NCBI GenBank assembly: GCA_027343665.1
Contig: DAHWKL010000001.1
Coordinates: 1 to 46,769, forward strand
Length of the DNA: 46,769 nucleotides
DNA from: an archaeon
Lineage (GTDB): Archaea; Nanobdellota; Nanobdellia; Pacearchaeales; GW2011-AR1
Reading direction: 5' to 3'
Both the position numbers and the translations under genes were made by a program. Under the pieces are notes generated by a model that saw nothing but the letters and a program-made list of their open reading frames with translations, was not told where the DNA came from and made no database searches. Positions 38,785 to 46,758 of the stretch are shown piece by piece. Position 1 is the first letter of the stretch; every line of letters starts with the position of its first letter.

Positions 38785-39765
38785 TTAGGACTTATCTTTT
38801 TTTAAATCAGATTCTAAAACTCCTATTTTTTTGAGCCATTCAAACCAAATATAATTTAACTTGTCTAATCCGGTTTTTCCATTGACGCTTAATCCCAGTA
38901 ATTCTGCGGCTTTGTGAGAGTATTTTTCTTCAAGATTTTTGTTTTTGTGATATCTGGAAGCATAACTTGCTCGGATGAATCTTTCAGGAGATCCGTCAAT
39001 TATACTTTCACAAAATTTATCTATGGTGGCCCCCATATGAAAAACCCTGTCAAGAGCCTCCTCTGAGAATATTGGAGAAATTTCATTGCCAAATATTTGA
39101 ACATTCCCGAATTCTCGGTTAAACCCTGTTAAATCAAGATTTTTTTTGAATTTCAAAGCTTTTTTCATAGGTGTTGACAAATATCCAAATTCCGGGAATT
39201 CTTTCACAAATTCTTCAAGTCTTTCAGAATATTTAGTTCTAAATTTCTCATGACCTATTAACCAGACTCCCATCTGACCATAAACTCCCTTCACCAGGCT
39301 ATTGATTTTTTCTTTTTCCATACCATTGCACATATCCATAAATGAAACTCCGCACAATCCAATTTGTGAATGCAATCCTATGGGCCTGTTCTTTATGGGA
39401 TCTAGAACATTGTCCGGTCCTTCTATTACTGAATCCAGTTCGACAATCTGATAGGGTGAAAGAGTATCTTTGGTTTCTGGATCATAAAATTCTTTATAAT
39501 CAATAACCCATATGCTTTTCGGGGGGTTTATGCTTAGCTCATTGAGCAGTCTTTGCACATCGTGTCCTATCTTTTCACCTTCTGATTTTTCTACATCCCT
39601 TTTAAGAACAACATAATAATCCACATCACTAAAATATTTCCCATCTCTCTTGGTTTCCTCACCTGCAGCGAATGATCCTATAAGCGCCAGAAAATGCATT
39701 TTGTCCCCGAAAGCTTTTTGAATAAACGGAACGCCTTCATACACTTTTTCGTCCAATTTTTTCAT
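38785..39765 (-). CDS. Nucleotidyltransferase-fold protein paired with a radical SAM enzyme
   Basis: A 326-residue protein. ALIGSFAAGEE (Gly30, Ser31) followed by SDVDYYVV (Asp47, Asp49) is the active-site signature of the nucleotidyltransferase (DNA pol beta-like) superfamily, which transfers a nucleotide to small molecules, RNA or protein. The remaining 250 residues are mostly helical and unrecognised. A third acidic residue may be in KSIWVIDYKEF. The start overlaps the stop of the radical SAM gene by four bases (ATGA), so the pair is translationally coupled. The substrate is unknown. Confidence 0.7.
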   Translation of the reverse strand: MKKLDEKVYEGVPFIQKAFGDKMHFLALIGSFAAGEETKRDGKYFSDVDYYVVLKRDVEKSEGEKIGHDVQRLLNELSINPPKSIWVIDYKEFYDPETKDTLSPYQIVELDSVIEGPDNVLDPIKNRPIGLHSQIGLCGVSFMDMCNGMEKEKINSLVKGVYGQMGVWLIGHEKFRTKYSERLEEFVKEFPEFGYLSTPMKKALKFKKNLDLTGFNREFGNVQIFGNEISPIFSEEALDRVFHMGATIDKFCESIIDGSPERFIRASYASRYHKNKNLEEKYSHKAAELLGLSVNGKTGLDKLNYIWFEWLKKIGVLESDLKKDKS

Positions 39766-40649
39766 TTTGTAAGATATCTTTTGAATTTTTCCCTGTTGTA
39801 TTTATGGTGATTTTCAATGAAGGGGTATTCTTCCCATTTTTCTCTCAAATTGTGATCCATGACTTTACATATCTCAATGAGTCCGTCGAACTTCTCATTT
39901 GGATTTTGCGGCGCACCAGTTAGCATGCCATCCGGCCTCACAAGAATGCATTGGCCTATATGGCTCTCATTCACATAAATATTCATAGAATCATATTTTT
40001 CTCTTAAACTATCCCTTATCGTAAGAAGTTTTTCTCTTGAAGGTTGTTCCTCATCAAGCAAATCTCCTCCTTTTCCTCTTCCAAAAAGAAGGTTCATGCA
40101 GTAAGATTTAACTCCTGAATCATAGCATAACTTGGCCATTTCCGGAGCTTCATTTACATTGTCATTAAGCATAACGGAAGAAACATGGACGTCAAACCCT
40201 TTGTTTACCAATAATTCAATGTTTTTCGTTATCCTTTGGTGCGATCCTGGAACATTCATATGATAATCATGCGTTTCTTCTTTTGCTCCGTGAAGACTGA
40301 CATTTACAATGTCCATATATGGTCTCACTTGATCAAGAAAACTTTCTGTTAAAGCAAGAGAGTTTGTTGATATTGAGGCCCTCGCACCTGCTTCGTTGGT
40401 TTTTTTTGCTATTTCAACAAGATCTTTCTTTCTTCTTCTGAGCGGGTCTCCGCCGTTAAGATCTATTATTTTTACTCCAAGGATATTCACAAGAGGATCA
40501 ATATAATCAATCAACTTCCCTAAATCTTCGTCTTTTTCAAGCCCCTGCTCACAGCAAAAATCACAATCAGCATTGCATTTCAGCGTCATAAGAAATAGTG
40601 CTTCAAACATATCCTCTTCATTCAGAGAATAATTTATTTTTTCGGCCAT
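39762..40649 (-). CDS. Radical SAM protein
   Basis: A 295-residue enzyme. The 4Fe-4S motif TLKCNADCDFCCE has Cys25, Cys29 and Cys32 in the CxxxCxxC pattern. NGGDPLRR corresponds to the GGE motif, and VNVSLHGAKEETHDYH continues the partial barrel. A few extra Cys (YCMNL, GQCILVR and EICKVM) might hold an auxiliary cluster, though no SPASM domain is clear. It would cleave SAM to a 5'-deoxyadenosyl radical; the target is unknown. TATA AATTTATAAATT (40669-40680) is 26 bases before the start. It heads an operon with the nucleotidyltransferase. Confidence 0.85.
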   Translation of the reverse strand: MAEKINYSLNEEDMFEALFLMTLKCNADCDFCCEQGLEKDEDLGKLIDYIDPLVNILGVKIIDLNGGDPLRRRKKDLVEIAKKTNEAGARASISTNSLALTESFLDQVRPYMDIVNVSLHGAKEETHDYHMNVPGSHQRITKNIELLVNKGFDVHVSSVMLNDNVNEAPEMAKLCYDSGVKSYCMNLLFGRGKGGDLLDEEQPSREKLLTIRDSLREKYDSMNIYVNESHIGQCILVRPDGMLTGAPQNPNEKFDGLIEICKVMDHNLREKWEEYPFIENHHKYNREKFKRYLTK

Positions 40650-40668
40650 ATAACTACTCTGAAGTTAT

Positions 40669-40680
40669 AATTTATAAATT
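40669..40680 (-). promoter_or_regulatory. TATA box for the radical SAM operon
   Basis: AATTTATAAATT on the minus strand is centred 26 bases before the ATG at 40649, with no ribosome-binding site. A leaderless transcript is likely. Confidence 0.5.
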
Positions 40681-40698
40681 TTACTAAGGAAATATTTT

Positions 40699-41262
40699 TT
40701 AGTCTTTTTGTGGATCTGCCTCTGAGACTTTTTCTTTAGGGTCATCAAGAAGTTTCTCTTCCAAATTCTCTCTTGCTTTTTTTGGAGCAGACTCAAGATG
40801 GAACAATTTCCTTACCCCTTCCATATATAATCCCATAATTGGTCCAACGAATGGAGAAATTGCGGTCAGAATTTCTGTACCATTTTTGACTTTGTCAAAA
40901 TCTATCTTGAATTGTCCCCGAGATAGATTATACATCAGGCTCCCAAATGTTAAAACCGTAGAATACAATGGCACCTGAAAAGTATCAAAAGCTAATAATT
41001 CAGTTAAATATTTTCTGAATTTTGGACTTTCATCTGTCGTTTTCGTCAATTTGTAAAGAAGATTTCTCCATTTTCCGTAAGGGGCGGCTGTTGGTATGTT
41101 AATACCCGTTCCATATGCTCTTGAAGCCAATATTCCGAGCCCCCTTAGTCCAGAGGCATAATCTGTGGCTGCACCTGCAATAAGTGAATATGTCAAAAGT
41201 CCCAAGGTATCAACTAAACTTTCTTTTCTTGATTTTTTCTTTTTCTCCTGGTCTTTTTCCAT
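40699..41262 (-). CDS. AlaE-like L-alanine exporter family protein
   Basis: A 187-residue membrane protein. A charged start (KDQEKKKKSRKES) is followed by four likely transmembrane helices. LVDTLGLLTYSLIAG, the PYGKWRNLLYK segment and LLAFDTFQVPLYS align with ADTFAMVVYCSVV, WPYGMYRDLFMR and ILAYVTFQSPVYVAI of Escherichia coli AlaE. That protein exports alanine and other amino acids. The C-terminal acidic tail of about 35 residues is extra. The family is mostly bacterial. A TATA-like GATTTTTAAGT lies about 27 bases upstream. Its substrate here is inferred only from family membership. Confidence 0.65.
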   Translation of the reverse strand: MEKDQEKKKKSRKESLVDTLGLLTYSLIAGAATDYASGLRGLGILASRAYGTGINIPTAAPYGKWRNLLYKLTKTTDESPKFRKYLTELLAFDTFQVPLYSTVLTFGSLMYNLSRGQFKIDFDKVKNGTEILTAISPFVGPIMGLYMEGVRKLFHLESAPKKARENLEEKLLDDPKEKVSEADPQKD

Positions 41263-41351
41263 AAGAAATCAAAACCAGCTGGACTTAAAAATCTTCCTAA
41301 TTGTATTTATTTAAAAATGACAACATATTTGAAATTTAAACAATTTCTATT

Positions 41352-41861
41352 TTACCTCAATTCTCTTTTTATTTTTTTCATTACTTCTTCATCAACCTTG
41401 ATTGACTTAACATATTCAGAGTCCTGCTTTTGCCCGGAACTTTCTCCCCAGATTTTTAATAACTCGTTTGGAGCTATGTTAAATTCAATATCATTAATTT
41501 TTCCTTTCTGGGGCTTTTCAAATAATTCTTTTGGAAACCTTGTGATTGCGATTCTGCCATAACTCACAGCTTCGTTTCCTTCAATTTCCAGCATCCCAAA
41601 ATCTATTTTCCCGCTGTCTTCACCGTAGACCTTGTACATGTTATTATGTTTTTCTCCGGAATATCCCAATTCTTGGATAATCCTTTCGATTTCTTTTATA
41701 TCTTCCTTTAAGCACAAGATGTCTATGTCCTGGTGTGATCTTGTTAAGAATCCTCTTCTTCCGTCTAATCCAAAACCGGCTATCACAAGATAATTTATCC
41801 TATGCGACTCTAATTTATCAATTATTCTCTTTAATATATCAGGAGTCACTTCACTTTTCAT
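41352..41861 (-). CDS. Nucleotidyltransferase, LnuA/aminoglycoside-adenylyltransferase-like
   Basis: A 169-residue protein. YLVIAGFGLDGRRGFLTRSH precedes QDIDIL, with Asp45 and Asp47 as catalytic metal ligands. This is the arrangement of lincosamide and aminoglycoside-2''-type adenylyltransferases (GGWALD...RxHxDIDI). The second half fits the family's helical extension, with IDFGMLEI as the third acidic strand. Substrates of archaeal members are not known, so antibiotic resistance should not be assumed. It is a single gene, separated from the AlaE-like gene by about 90 bases. Confidence 0.75.
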   Translation of the reverse strand: MKSEVTPDILKRIIDKLESHRINYLVIAGFGLDGRRGFLTRSHQDIDILCLKEDIKEIERIIQELGYSGEKHNNMYKVYGEDSGKIDFGMLEIEGNEAVSYGRIAITRFPKELFEKPQKGKINDIEFNIAPNELLKIWGESSGQKQDSEYVKSIKVDEEVMKKIKRELR

Positions 41862-41920
41862 CTCAATTTATCACATGAAGCAAAGAGATTTTATAAAATT
41901 AATTGGATATTAGGAAAGAA

Positions 41921-41992
41921 CGCCCACGCCGAGAGTCGGACTCGGGTTTCCAGCGCGACAGGCTAGCGTCATAGCCGTTAGACCACGTGAGC
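41921..41992 (-). tRNA. tRNA-Asp (GTC)
   Basis: A 72-base cloverleaf on the minus strand, plus a discriminator G and no encoded CCA. Acceptor stem GCTCACG/CGTGGGC has 7 pairs (one G-T). The D arm is GTC/GAC with a GG in the loop. The anticodon stem is CTAGC/GCTGG with loop CTGTCGC, giving anticodon GTC. The variable loop is AAAC and the T stem CCGAG/CTCGG. Discriminator G73 agrees with Asp. The T-loop reads TCCGACT, so position 55 is C where T (pseudouridine) is nearly universal. Confidence 0.92.
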
Positions 41993-42063
41993 ATCATATT
42001 CTTGTAAAATTGAATGCCGAATTTTATTTTTAAACCTTGTGATGATACAGAAAATATAAGATT

Positions 42064-44028
42064 TTATTTTTCCATCCCTGTCAATTTTTCGTATTTGTCA
42101 ACGTATTTTATTACAGCGATTATGAATCCTGCGTGGCTCCATGTCAATGGTGAGACAGACAAATGTTCGCCAGTGTAAGGATTAAGCTGCTCTGAAAGGG
42201 TCCCTGAAGGAAGTGCTCTTTCTGTCGCCCATTTTAAAAGATCTTCCGCAGGCTTTAAGTCTTCAACCTTTTTGGCTTTTGCAACATAATACTCTGCAAG
42301 CCAGAAGGTTGAGATGAACCAAGGATTAGGGGGAGCATTTTTAGATACCCGGTAATAATTATCATTCTCATATCTTGATATCCCTCCACAGGGGGTTATG
42401 CACCATAATTTATGCACAGTCTTCTCCATGGTTTTTATTATTTTTTCATCAGAAGCGTCTAATATTTTATACTCAAAAAGTCCATAAACAGTACTCATAT
42501 CAATTGTCTTGTCTTTTACCATTCCACCCTTCTCATCATAATATATTCTTTTTATGAAGAGATCTTCTTCCGGGTCGTAAAGATATTTTAATATCCCTTC
42601 TTTGATTTCATCCATCGCTTTTTTGTACTTCTCAGCATCAAGTTCGTTTCCAAAAACGTCTGCAAAGTTCCTTGCAGCATCAAGCCCGGCATAAACTGTC
42701 GCGCATGTGAAAGTATTCACACCAAGTTTTTCTTCCCACAGGTCATAGCTTTCTTTCGGAAGCCCTGTTTTTTCGTCCCTGAAGCTTGCAAGGAAATCCC
42801 CTGCATCTTTTATGAATATTTCATAATTCTCTTTCAGGTTTTGTGATTTGTGCCTTGTGTAATGCTTCCATAATGCATCCAGAACAAGTGCCGTTTCATC
42901 CTCCTGTATCGGAAGCTGTACTCTTCCATGGTTTAACCATGAATGCCATGAACTTCCGACAGAACCGTCCGGTCTGTACTTTGGAAGAAGGTATCCTTCT
43001 TTTTCAAGGACCTCAGCGCAAAAATCAAAAAATTTGTGTGTTATTTCAAAGTATCCTGCTTTGTCGAATGACCTTGCGACAAGAGCCCCATCTCTTGGCC
43101 ACATATAACTATAAGTGTCTTTTTTGAACTTGAAAGTGTGGGTGTCATTTGACGCGATAATTGCGCCATTTTTGTCAGTCTGCGCGTGTATTATCAAAAG
43201 TGATCTTTTGAAAAGGTCTTCTATCTTGTCATTAAGGTTATAAAATTTTATCGGGCTTTTCGAAAGCCAATCAATCCAGAACTTTTCGGTTTCTTCAATA
43301 AGCTTTTCCGGGGTTTTTTTTAATATAAAGTCTTTCAACTCCTCAATTTCACCATGATTCTTTCCTGCAATTATCCAGTAGTCTATATTTTTTGATTCAT
43401 CTTTTTTAAGATTTAGGGTGAATCCTATAACGGAATCCACAGATCCATGTTCTATAGCATTTTTGCTAAGAAAACCGTCTTCAGCGTCGATATAAGTACC
43501 TGTGGTGTCATCCCAGTTATTTACGCCGGTGGCGTAATCATCAAATGGTTTCCCGTCTAGCTCCCCGCCGATCAGGAAATACCTTCTTCCCTTATAATGC
43601 ACGATTGACTGGAGAAGAGGATCATAATAAACAGTATCACCAATGTTATTTTCTGAAATCTGGAATTCCTGTCCAAAAAAAACTTTCACTTCTTTCTGCT
43701 CCAAATTATTATTTTCAATCTTGAATTTCCTAAGATAGATATTTTTGTCATGATGGACAACCTCATTAAATGAAATTTTTATTTTCAGTTTCTTGCTGTA
43801 AGCAGTTATGTCGCTCGAAAGCGTATCTTTCTTATATTTCATAGAAAGATCCCATTCATCCTCTGAAATCCAGCTGAAATTCCCGTTCATCCATATACCT
43901 ATCCTGTGTGCTCTGCTCGAAACGTGATTTTCCTGACCTACATGCGGATAATAGAGGTCCCGGATCCTTGCATGCTTGTCGAGGCAAACAAGCATGTTCC
44001 CATTCCCAAGAATAATTGTTCGGGTCAT
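42064..44028 (-). CDS. Glycoside hydrolase family 15 glucoamylase-like
   Basis: A 654-residue cytoplasmic protein without signal peptide. An N-terminal beta-sandwich domain (about 1-260) is followed by the alpha/alpha barrel. SYMWPRDGALVARSFDKAG, QEDETALVLDALW with the catalytic general acid Glu, and the PLTWSHAGFII segment near the end, where the second Glu region lies, fit the archaeal/bacterial GH15 family. It releases glucose from the ends of malto-oligosaccharides or glycogen. It is the last gene of a five-gene operon beginning with a GH57 alpha-amylase, and starts four bases after the DUF5752 stop. Confidence 0.92.
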   Translation of the reverse strand: MTRTIILGNGNMLVCLDKHARIRDLYYPHVGQENHVSSRAHRIGIWMNGNFSWISEDEWDLSMKYKKDTLSSDITAYSKKLKIKISFNEVVHHDKNIYLRKFKIENNNLEQKEVKVFFGQEFQISENNIGDTVYYDPLLQSIVHYKGRRYFLIGGELDGKPFDDYATGVNNWDDTTGTYIDAEDGFLSKNAIEHGSVDSVIGFTLNLKKDESKNIDYWIIAGKNHGEIEELKDFILKKTPEKLIEETEKFWIDWLSKSPIKFYNLNDKIEDLFKRSLLIIHAQTDKNGAIIASNDTHTFKFKKDTYSYMWPRDGALVARSFDKAGYFEITHKFFDFCAEVLEKEGYLLPKYRPDGSVGSSWHSWLNHGRVQLPIQEDETALVLDALWKHYTRHKSQNLKENYEIFIKDAGDFLASFRDEKTGLPKESYDLWEEKLGVNTFTCATVYAGLDAARNFADVFGNELDAEKYKKAMDEIKEGILKYLYDPEEDLFIKRIYYDEKGGMVKDKTIDMSTVYGLFEYKILDASDEKIIKTMEKTVHKLWCITPCGGISRYENDNYYRVSKNAPPNPWFISTFWLAEYYVAKAKKVEDLKPAEDLLKWATERALPSGTLSEQLNPYTGEHLSVSPLTWSHAGFIIAVIKYVDKYEKLTGMEK

Positions 44029-44032
44029 GGGC

Positions 44033-44344
44033 CTAAGAGGATTTTAATTTTCTTTTTATTGAAGCAATTCTTGCCTTAATCTTCTTTTCAGTTTCTTTTT
44101 TGCTTGTTACATTTCTCAAACTTTCTGAAAGACTTATATCCCCTATGACATCATACACCCACTTTGCAAAGTCATTTTTCTCATTATTAACGTGTGATGA
44201 AAAAGTCTCTTCGCTCATAGATCTCAATGAATCTGCAAGTTCTGAAAGGTTTCTGAAAATCTTTCCGTCTGAAGACCAGAATTTTTTATCTTCAGGGACG
44301 TCATTTAGGTAAGCAGACAAAGTTTCTTTTGTTTCTTTAACCAT
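44033..44344 (-). CDS. DUF5752 family protein, copy 2
   Basis: A 103-residue soluble protein. FRNLSELADSLRSMSEETF then NEKNDFAKWVYDVIGDISLS is the DUF5752 signature, a small helical family known mainly from archaea and often found near alpha-glucan genes. The function is not established. It resembles the gene at 45147-45464 in the same operon, both with NDFA-W and a C-terminal basic helix. It starts 32 bases after the MinD-like gene. Confidence 0.75.
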   Translation of the reverse strand: MVKETKETLSAYLNDVPEDKKFWSSDGKIFRNLSELADSLRSMSEETFSSHVNNEKNDFAKWVYDVIGDISLSESLRNVTSKKETEKKIKARIASIKRKLKSS

Positions 44345-44376
44345 ATTTACAAAGATGGATTGGAGCGCTTACGTTT

Positions 44377-45150
44377 CTAATCCCCCTCTTCCACCTCCTT
44401 TTTCTTTAATCTCTCTTTTATTTTTGAGAATCTTGATTTCTTCTTTGGAATATCAAGAAGTGATGACGCAAGATCTCTGTATGCTTTTGAAACATCTTGT
44501 GACGGGTACTTTACAACAACAGGGGTCATAACAGAGAGAGAAGACAGGACTTTGATATTCTCAGGGAGGCTTGCGAGCACTTTAACCTCTGAAGCTTTTG
44601 CTACATCCCTTGAACTGATCTCGAATCTTTTATTTCTGACCTTGTTAAGTATAATCCCTCTTATCGGAGCATTTTGCTGTTTAGCCAGATTCACAGCATG
44701 TATTGTCGAACTTAAAGTGGGATAGTCCGGAGAGCTCACAACCAGAAGTTCATCAGATGCAAGCATTGTCGCAAGCATCTCTTTGTCTAAAGAAGGTGAA
44801 GAGTCTATAAGAATAACATCATAAATCTCTCTTAGAGGTTCTATTTTATCCTTTAATATTTTTACATTTGTCGGGGGAGAAGAAAGTTTTCCGGGTATTA
44901 TATGAAATCCCAGATCATGTTGATATATTGCATCATATACCGGATATTCACCATTAAGAACCGAATGTAAAGTGTGTGTCGGGTTTATCATACCGATATG
45001 CAACCCGAGATGAGGGGTTGAGAAATTAGCATCCACAACAAGTACTTTTTTCTGGAAATCTTTGACAAATGTGGCTCCAAGATTTTCCACAACTGTGGTT
45101 TTTCCGACTCCACCTTTCAAGGCAATTATCCCATAGACTCTAGAGCTCAT
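44377..45150 (-). CDS. MinD/ParA-type ATPase
   Basis: A 257-residue protein. The deviant Walker A motif LKGGVGKTTVVENLG (near residues 11-25, Lys12 and Lys18), a VVDANFSTPHLGLH segment and the Walker B-like strand VILIDSSPSLD are all intact. The C-terminal tail is rich in Lys and Glu, perhaps a membrane- or partner-binding helix. MinD/ParA proteins move or position cargo by ATP-dependent dimerisation. It overlaps the upstream DUF5752 gene by four bases and lies between two DUF5752 genes in a glycosidase operon, suggesting a role in locating a glucan granule or enzyme. That is inference; a division role elsewhere is possible. Confidence 0.88.
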   Translation of the reverse strand: MSSRVYGIIALKGGVGKTTVVENLGATFVKDFQKKVLVVDANFSTPHLGLHIGMINPTHTLHSVLNGEYPVYDAIYQHDLGFHIIPGKLSSPPTNVKILKDKIEPLREIYDVILIDSSPSLDKEMLATMLASDELLVVSSPDYPTLSSTIHAVNLAKQQNAPIRGIILNKVRNKRFEISSRDVAKASEVKVLASLPENIKVLSSLSVMTPVVVKYPSQDVSKAYRDLASSLLDIPKKKSRFSKIKERLKKKEVEEGD

Positions 45151-45464
45151 TTTGACAATGCCTCTTTGATCTCATTTATTATGGATTTTTTTTTGGATGG
45201 CTGGCGAAGAGATTTTTCCACTCTATCTTTGATTATCTTATACATCTCATCTCTTGTTTTTGCAGCATACATCTTATTCGCGAGTTGGTGGTCCTGAAGA
45301 GTATCATCTGTCCAGTTTGCAAAGTCATTTTTCTCCTCATTAAAATGGTGTGAAAATGTTCCATCATCTGCACGTTCCAGAAATTTGAGGAGATCTCCCA
45401 TATCCTTCAAGACTTCTCCATCTCTTGCGTAAAAATAATGCGAAGAATCCTTAATCACTTCCAT
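45147..45464 (-). CDS. DUF5752 family protein, copy 1
   Basis: A 105-residue protein from the ATG at 45464 (MEVIKDSSHYFYARDG...), which has a Shine-Dalgarno-like GGGGTGA a few bases upstream. The open frame extends to 45587 but those codons lie in the end of the GH57 gene. LLKFLERADDGTFSHHFN followed by EEKNDFANW matches DUF5752. It overlaps the MinD-like gene by four bases, so the two are translationally coupled. The biochemical function is unknown. Confidence 0.75.
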   Translation of the reverse strand: MEVIKDSSHYFYARDGEVLKDMGDLLKFLERADDGTFSHHFNEEKNDFANWTDDTLQDHQLANKMYAAKTRDEMYKIIKDRVEKSLRQPSKKKSIINEIKEALSK

Positions 45465-45489
45465 TTGTTTCACCCCTAATATTGAGTGA

Positions 45490-46743
45490 CTAATTTTCTT
45501 TATAAATGTTCTCTTTGAGATTCTCTGCAAGGAGAATTTTTTTCTTAATGACTTCGTCGGTCCTGAGTTCGAGGTCGTGAAGCACATTCATATAGCTTAT
45601 AAAAGCATCATAAGGACTCTGATAAGGGTTGAAGTATTTGTGCACATCACCATCGGAAAACCATTTTGTGCACATATAATAGAAATGGTCAGACGTTTGC
45701 AATTTTCTCCATTTTTCTGTAAGTTCAGGGTCCTGTGCTTTTAATATTTTGAATCCTAGAGAATAGACTTTCCTTATTGCGGCATTTTGAATTTCATTTC
45801 CTATCCAGGCGCTTAAATCCCTTTCTATGTCCGCCCAGGATATAAACCGTGGCGAATCAAAAACACCTCTTGCCGGATAAGAATCAATGACTTCTGAAGG
45901 TGTTTTGAAATTATTGTCTGGATTTTTCATAATCTCCTCTGGGAAATATCTCATAAATTCAAATATTCCTGTGTCCGCCCATTGGTGCTCACCGAAAGTT
46001 TCATAGTCCATAAAAAGATTTATCACTTCTCCTCCGCCGTTGACTGCATTAACCCATTGTGCATATTTTGGAACTGTGAGAGGCCATTCTTTCCAGCCTT
46101 TCTCGGAAAACCTGAATGCAATATCATCGCTCATCTTATAATTTTTCAAGAGGACTTTTATCCTGTCTGTTCCGGCAGGAGAATAAAGATAATTGGGCGA
46201 TCTCCATCCTAATATGAAAGGAGCTCCCTCGGCAATGATTCCCTTGTATCCCATACTCTCTATAACTCTTGCGAGTTCATTGTTGTAAATTAGTTCTGTA
46301 TTCCTGAAAACTTTCGGCGTCTGTCCAAATAATCTCTGTACCATTTCTTCATGTCTTTTTACCTGCTCATAAAATTCACCCCGGGAAAAGAGAAAAGAAA
46401 GTGAGTGATAATAAGTTTCGGCGAGTATCTCGACCCTTCCAGTGTCGACCAATTTTTTGAAAGATTCAAGGGCATCCGGAGCATATTTCTCAAGTTGTTC
46501 GAGATAAACCCCTGAGAATGAAAAACTTATCTTAAAATTTGGATGTTTCTCAAGAAGTTCGAGAAGAAGGGCATTCATGGGGAGATAGCATTTCTCAGAG
46601 ACTTTTTTCAATATACGTTCGTTGTTAAGATTTGTTTCTGAACTGTCAGAAAAATAGTTATCATTTTTACCAATGTCAAAAATTGAATATTTTCTTATCC
46701 TGAAAGGCTGATGAACCTGGAAATAAAAGCATATTGAGACCAT
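45490..46743 (-). CDS. Glycoside hydrolase family 57 alpha-amylase-like
   Basis: A 417-residue protein. The family signatures are visible in order: FYFQVHQPFRIRK (HQP motif), FSFSGVYLEQLEKYAP, GRVEILAETYYHS, VFRNTELIYNN with the likely nucleophile Glu, and NLFMDYETFGEHQW with the likely acid Asp. GH57 enzymes cleave alpha-1,4 glucans inside the cell and are common in archaea. There is no signal peptide. It is the first visible gene of the five-gene glucan operon, and a Shine-Dalgarno AAGGAG lies 9 bases before the ATG at 46743. A still earlier gene may lie beyond the window. Confidence 0.92.
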   Translation of the reverse strand: MVSICFYFQVHQPFRIRKYSIFDIGKNDNYFSDSSETNLNNERILKKVSEKCYLPMNALLLELLEKHPNFKISFSFSGVYLEQLEKYAPDALESFKKLVDTGRVEILAETYYHSLSFLFSRGEFYEQVKRHEEMVQRLFGQTPKVFRNTELIYNNELARVIESMGYKGIIAEGAPFILGWRSPNYLYSPAGTDRIKVLLKNYKMSDDIAFRFSEKGWKEWPLTVPKYAQWVNAVNGGGEVINLFMDYETFGEHQWADTGIFEFMRYFPEEIMKNPDNNFKTPSEVIDSYPARGVFDSPRFISWADIERDLSAWIGNEIQNAAIRKVYSLGFKILKAQDPELTEKWRKLQTSDHFYYMCTKWFSDGDVHKYFNPYQSPYDAFISYMNVLHDLELRTDEVIKKKILLAENLKENIYKEN

Positions 46744-46752
46744 TATTCTTTT

Positions 46753-46758
46753 CTCCTT
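46753..46758 (-). promoter_or_regulatory. Shine-Dalgarno site for the GH57 gene
   Basis: AAGGAG on the minus strand lies 9 bases before the ATG at 46743. Its presence, rather than a TATA box at -25, suggests this gene is internal to a longer transcript whose start lies outside the window. Confidence 0.5.

Noticed and set aside
41352-41861. Antibiotic resistance gene call for the LnuA-like protein
   Set aside because: Only the nucleotidyltransferase fold is supported; archaeal members have unknown substrates and there is no resistance context.
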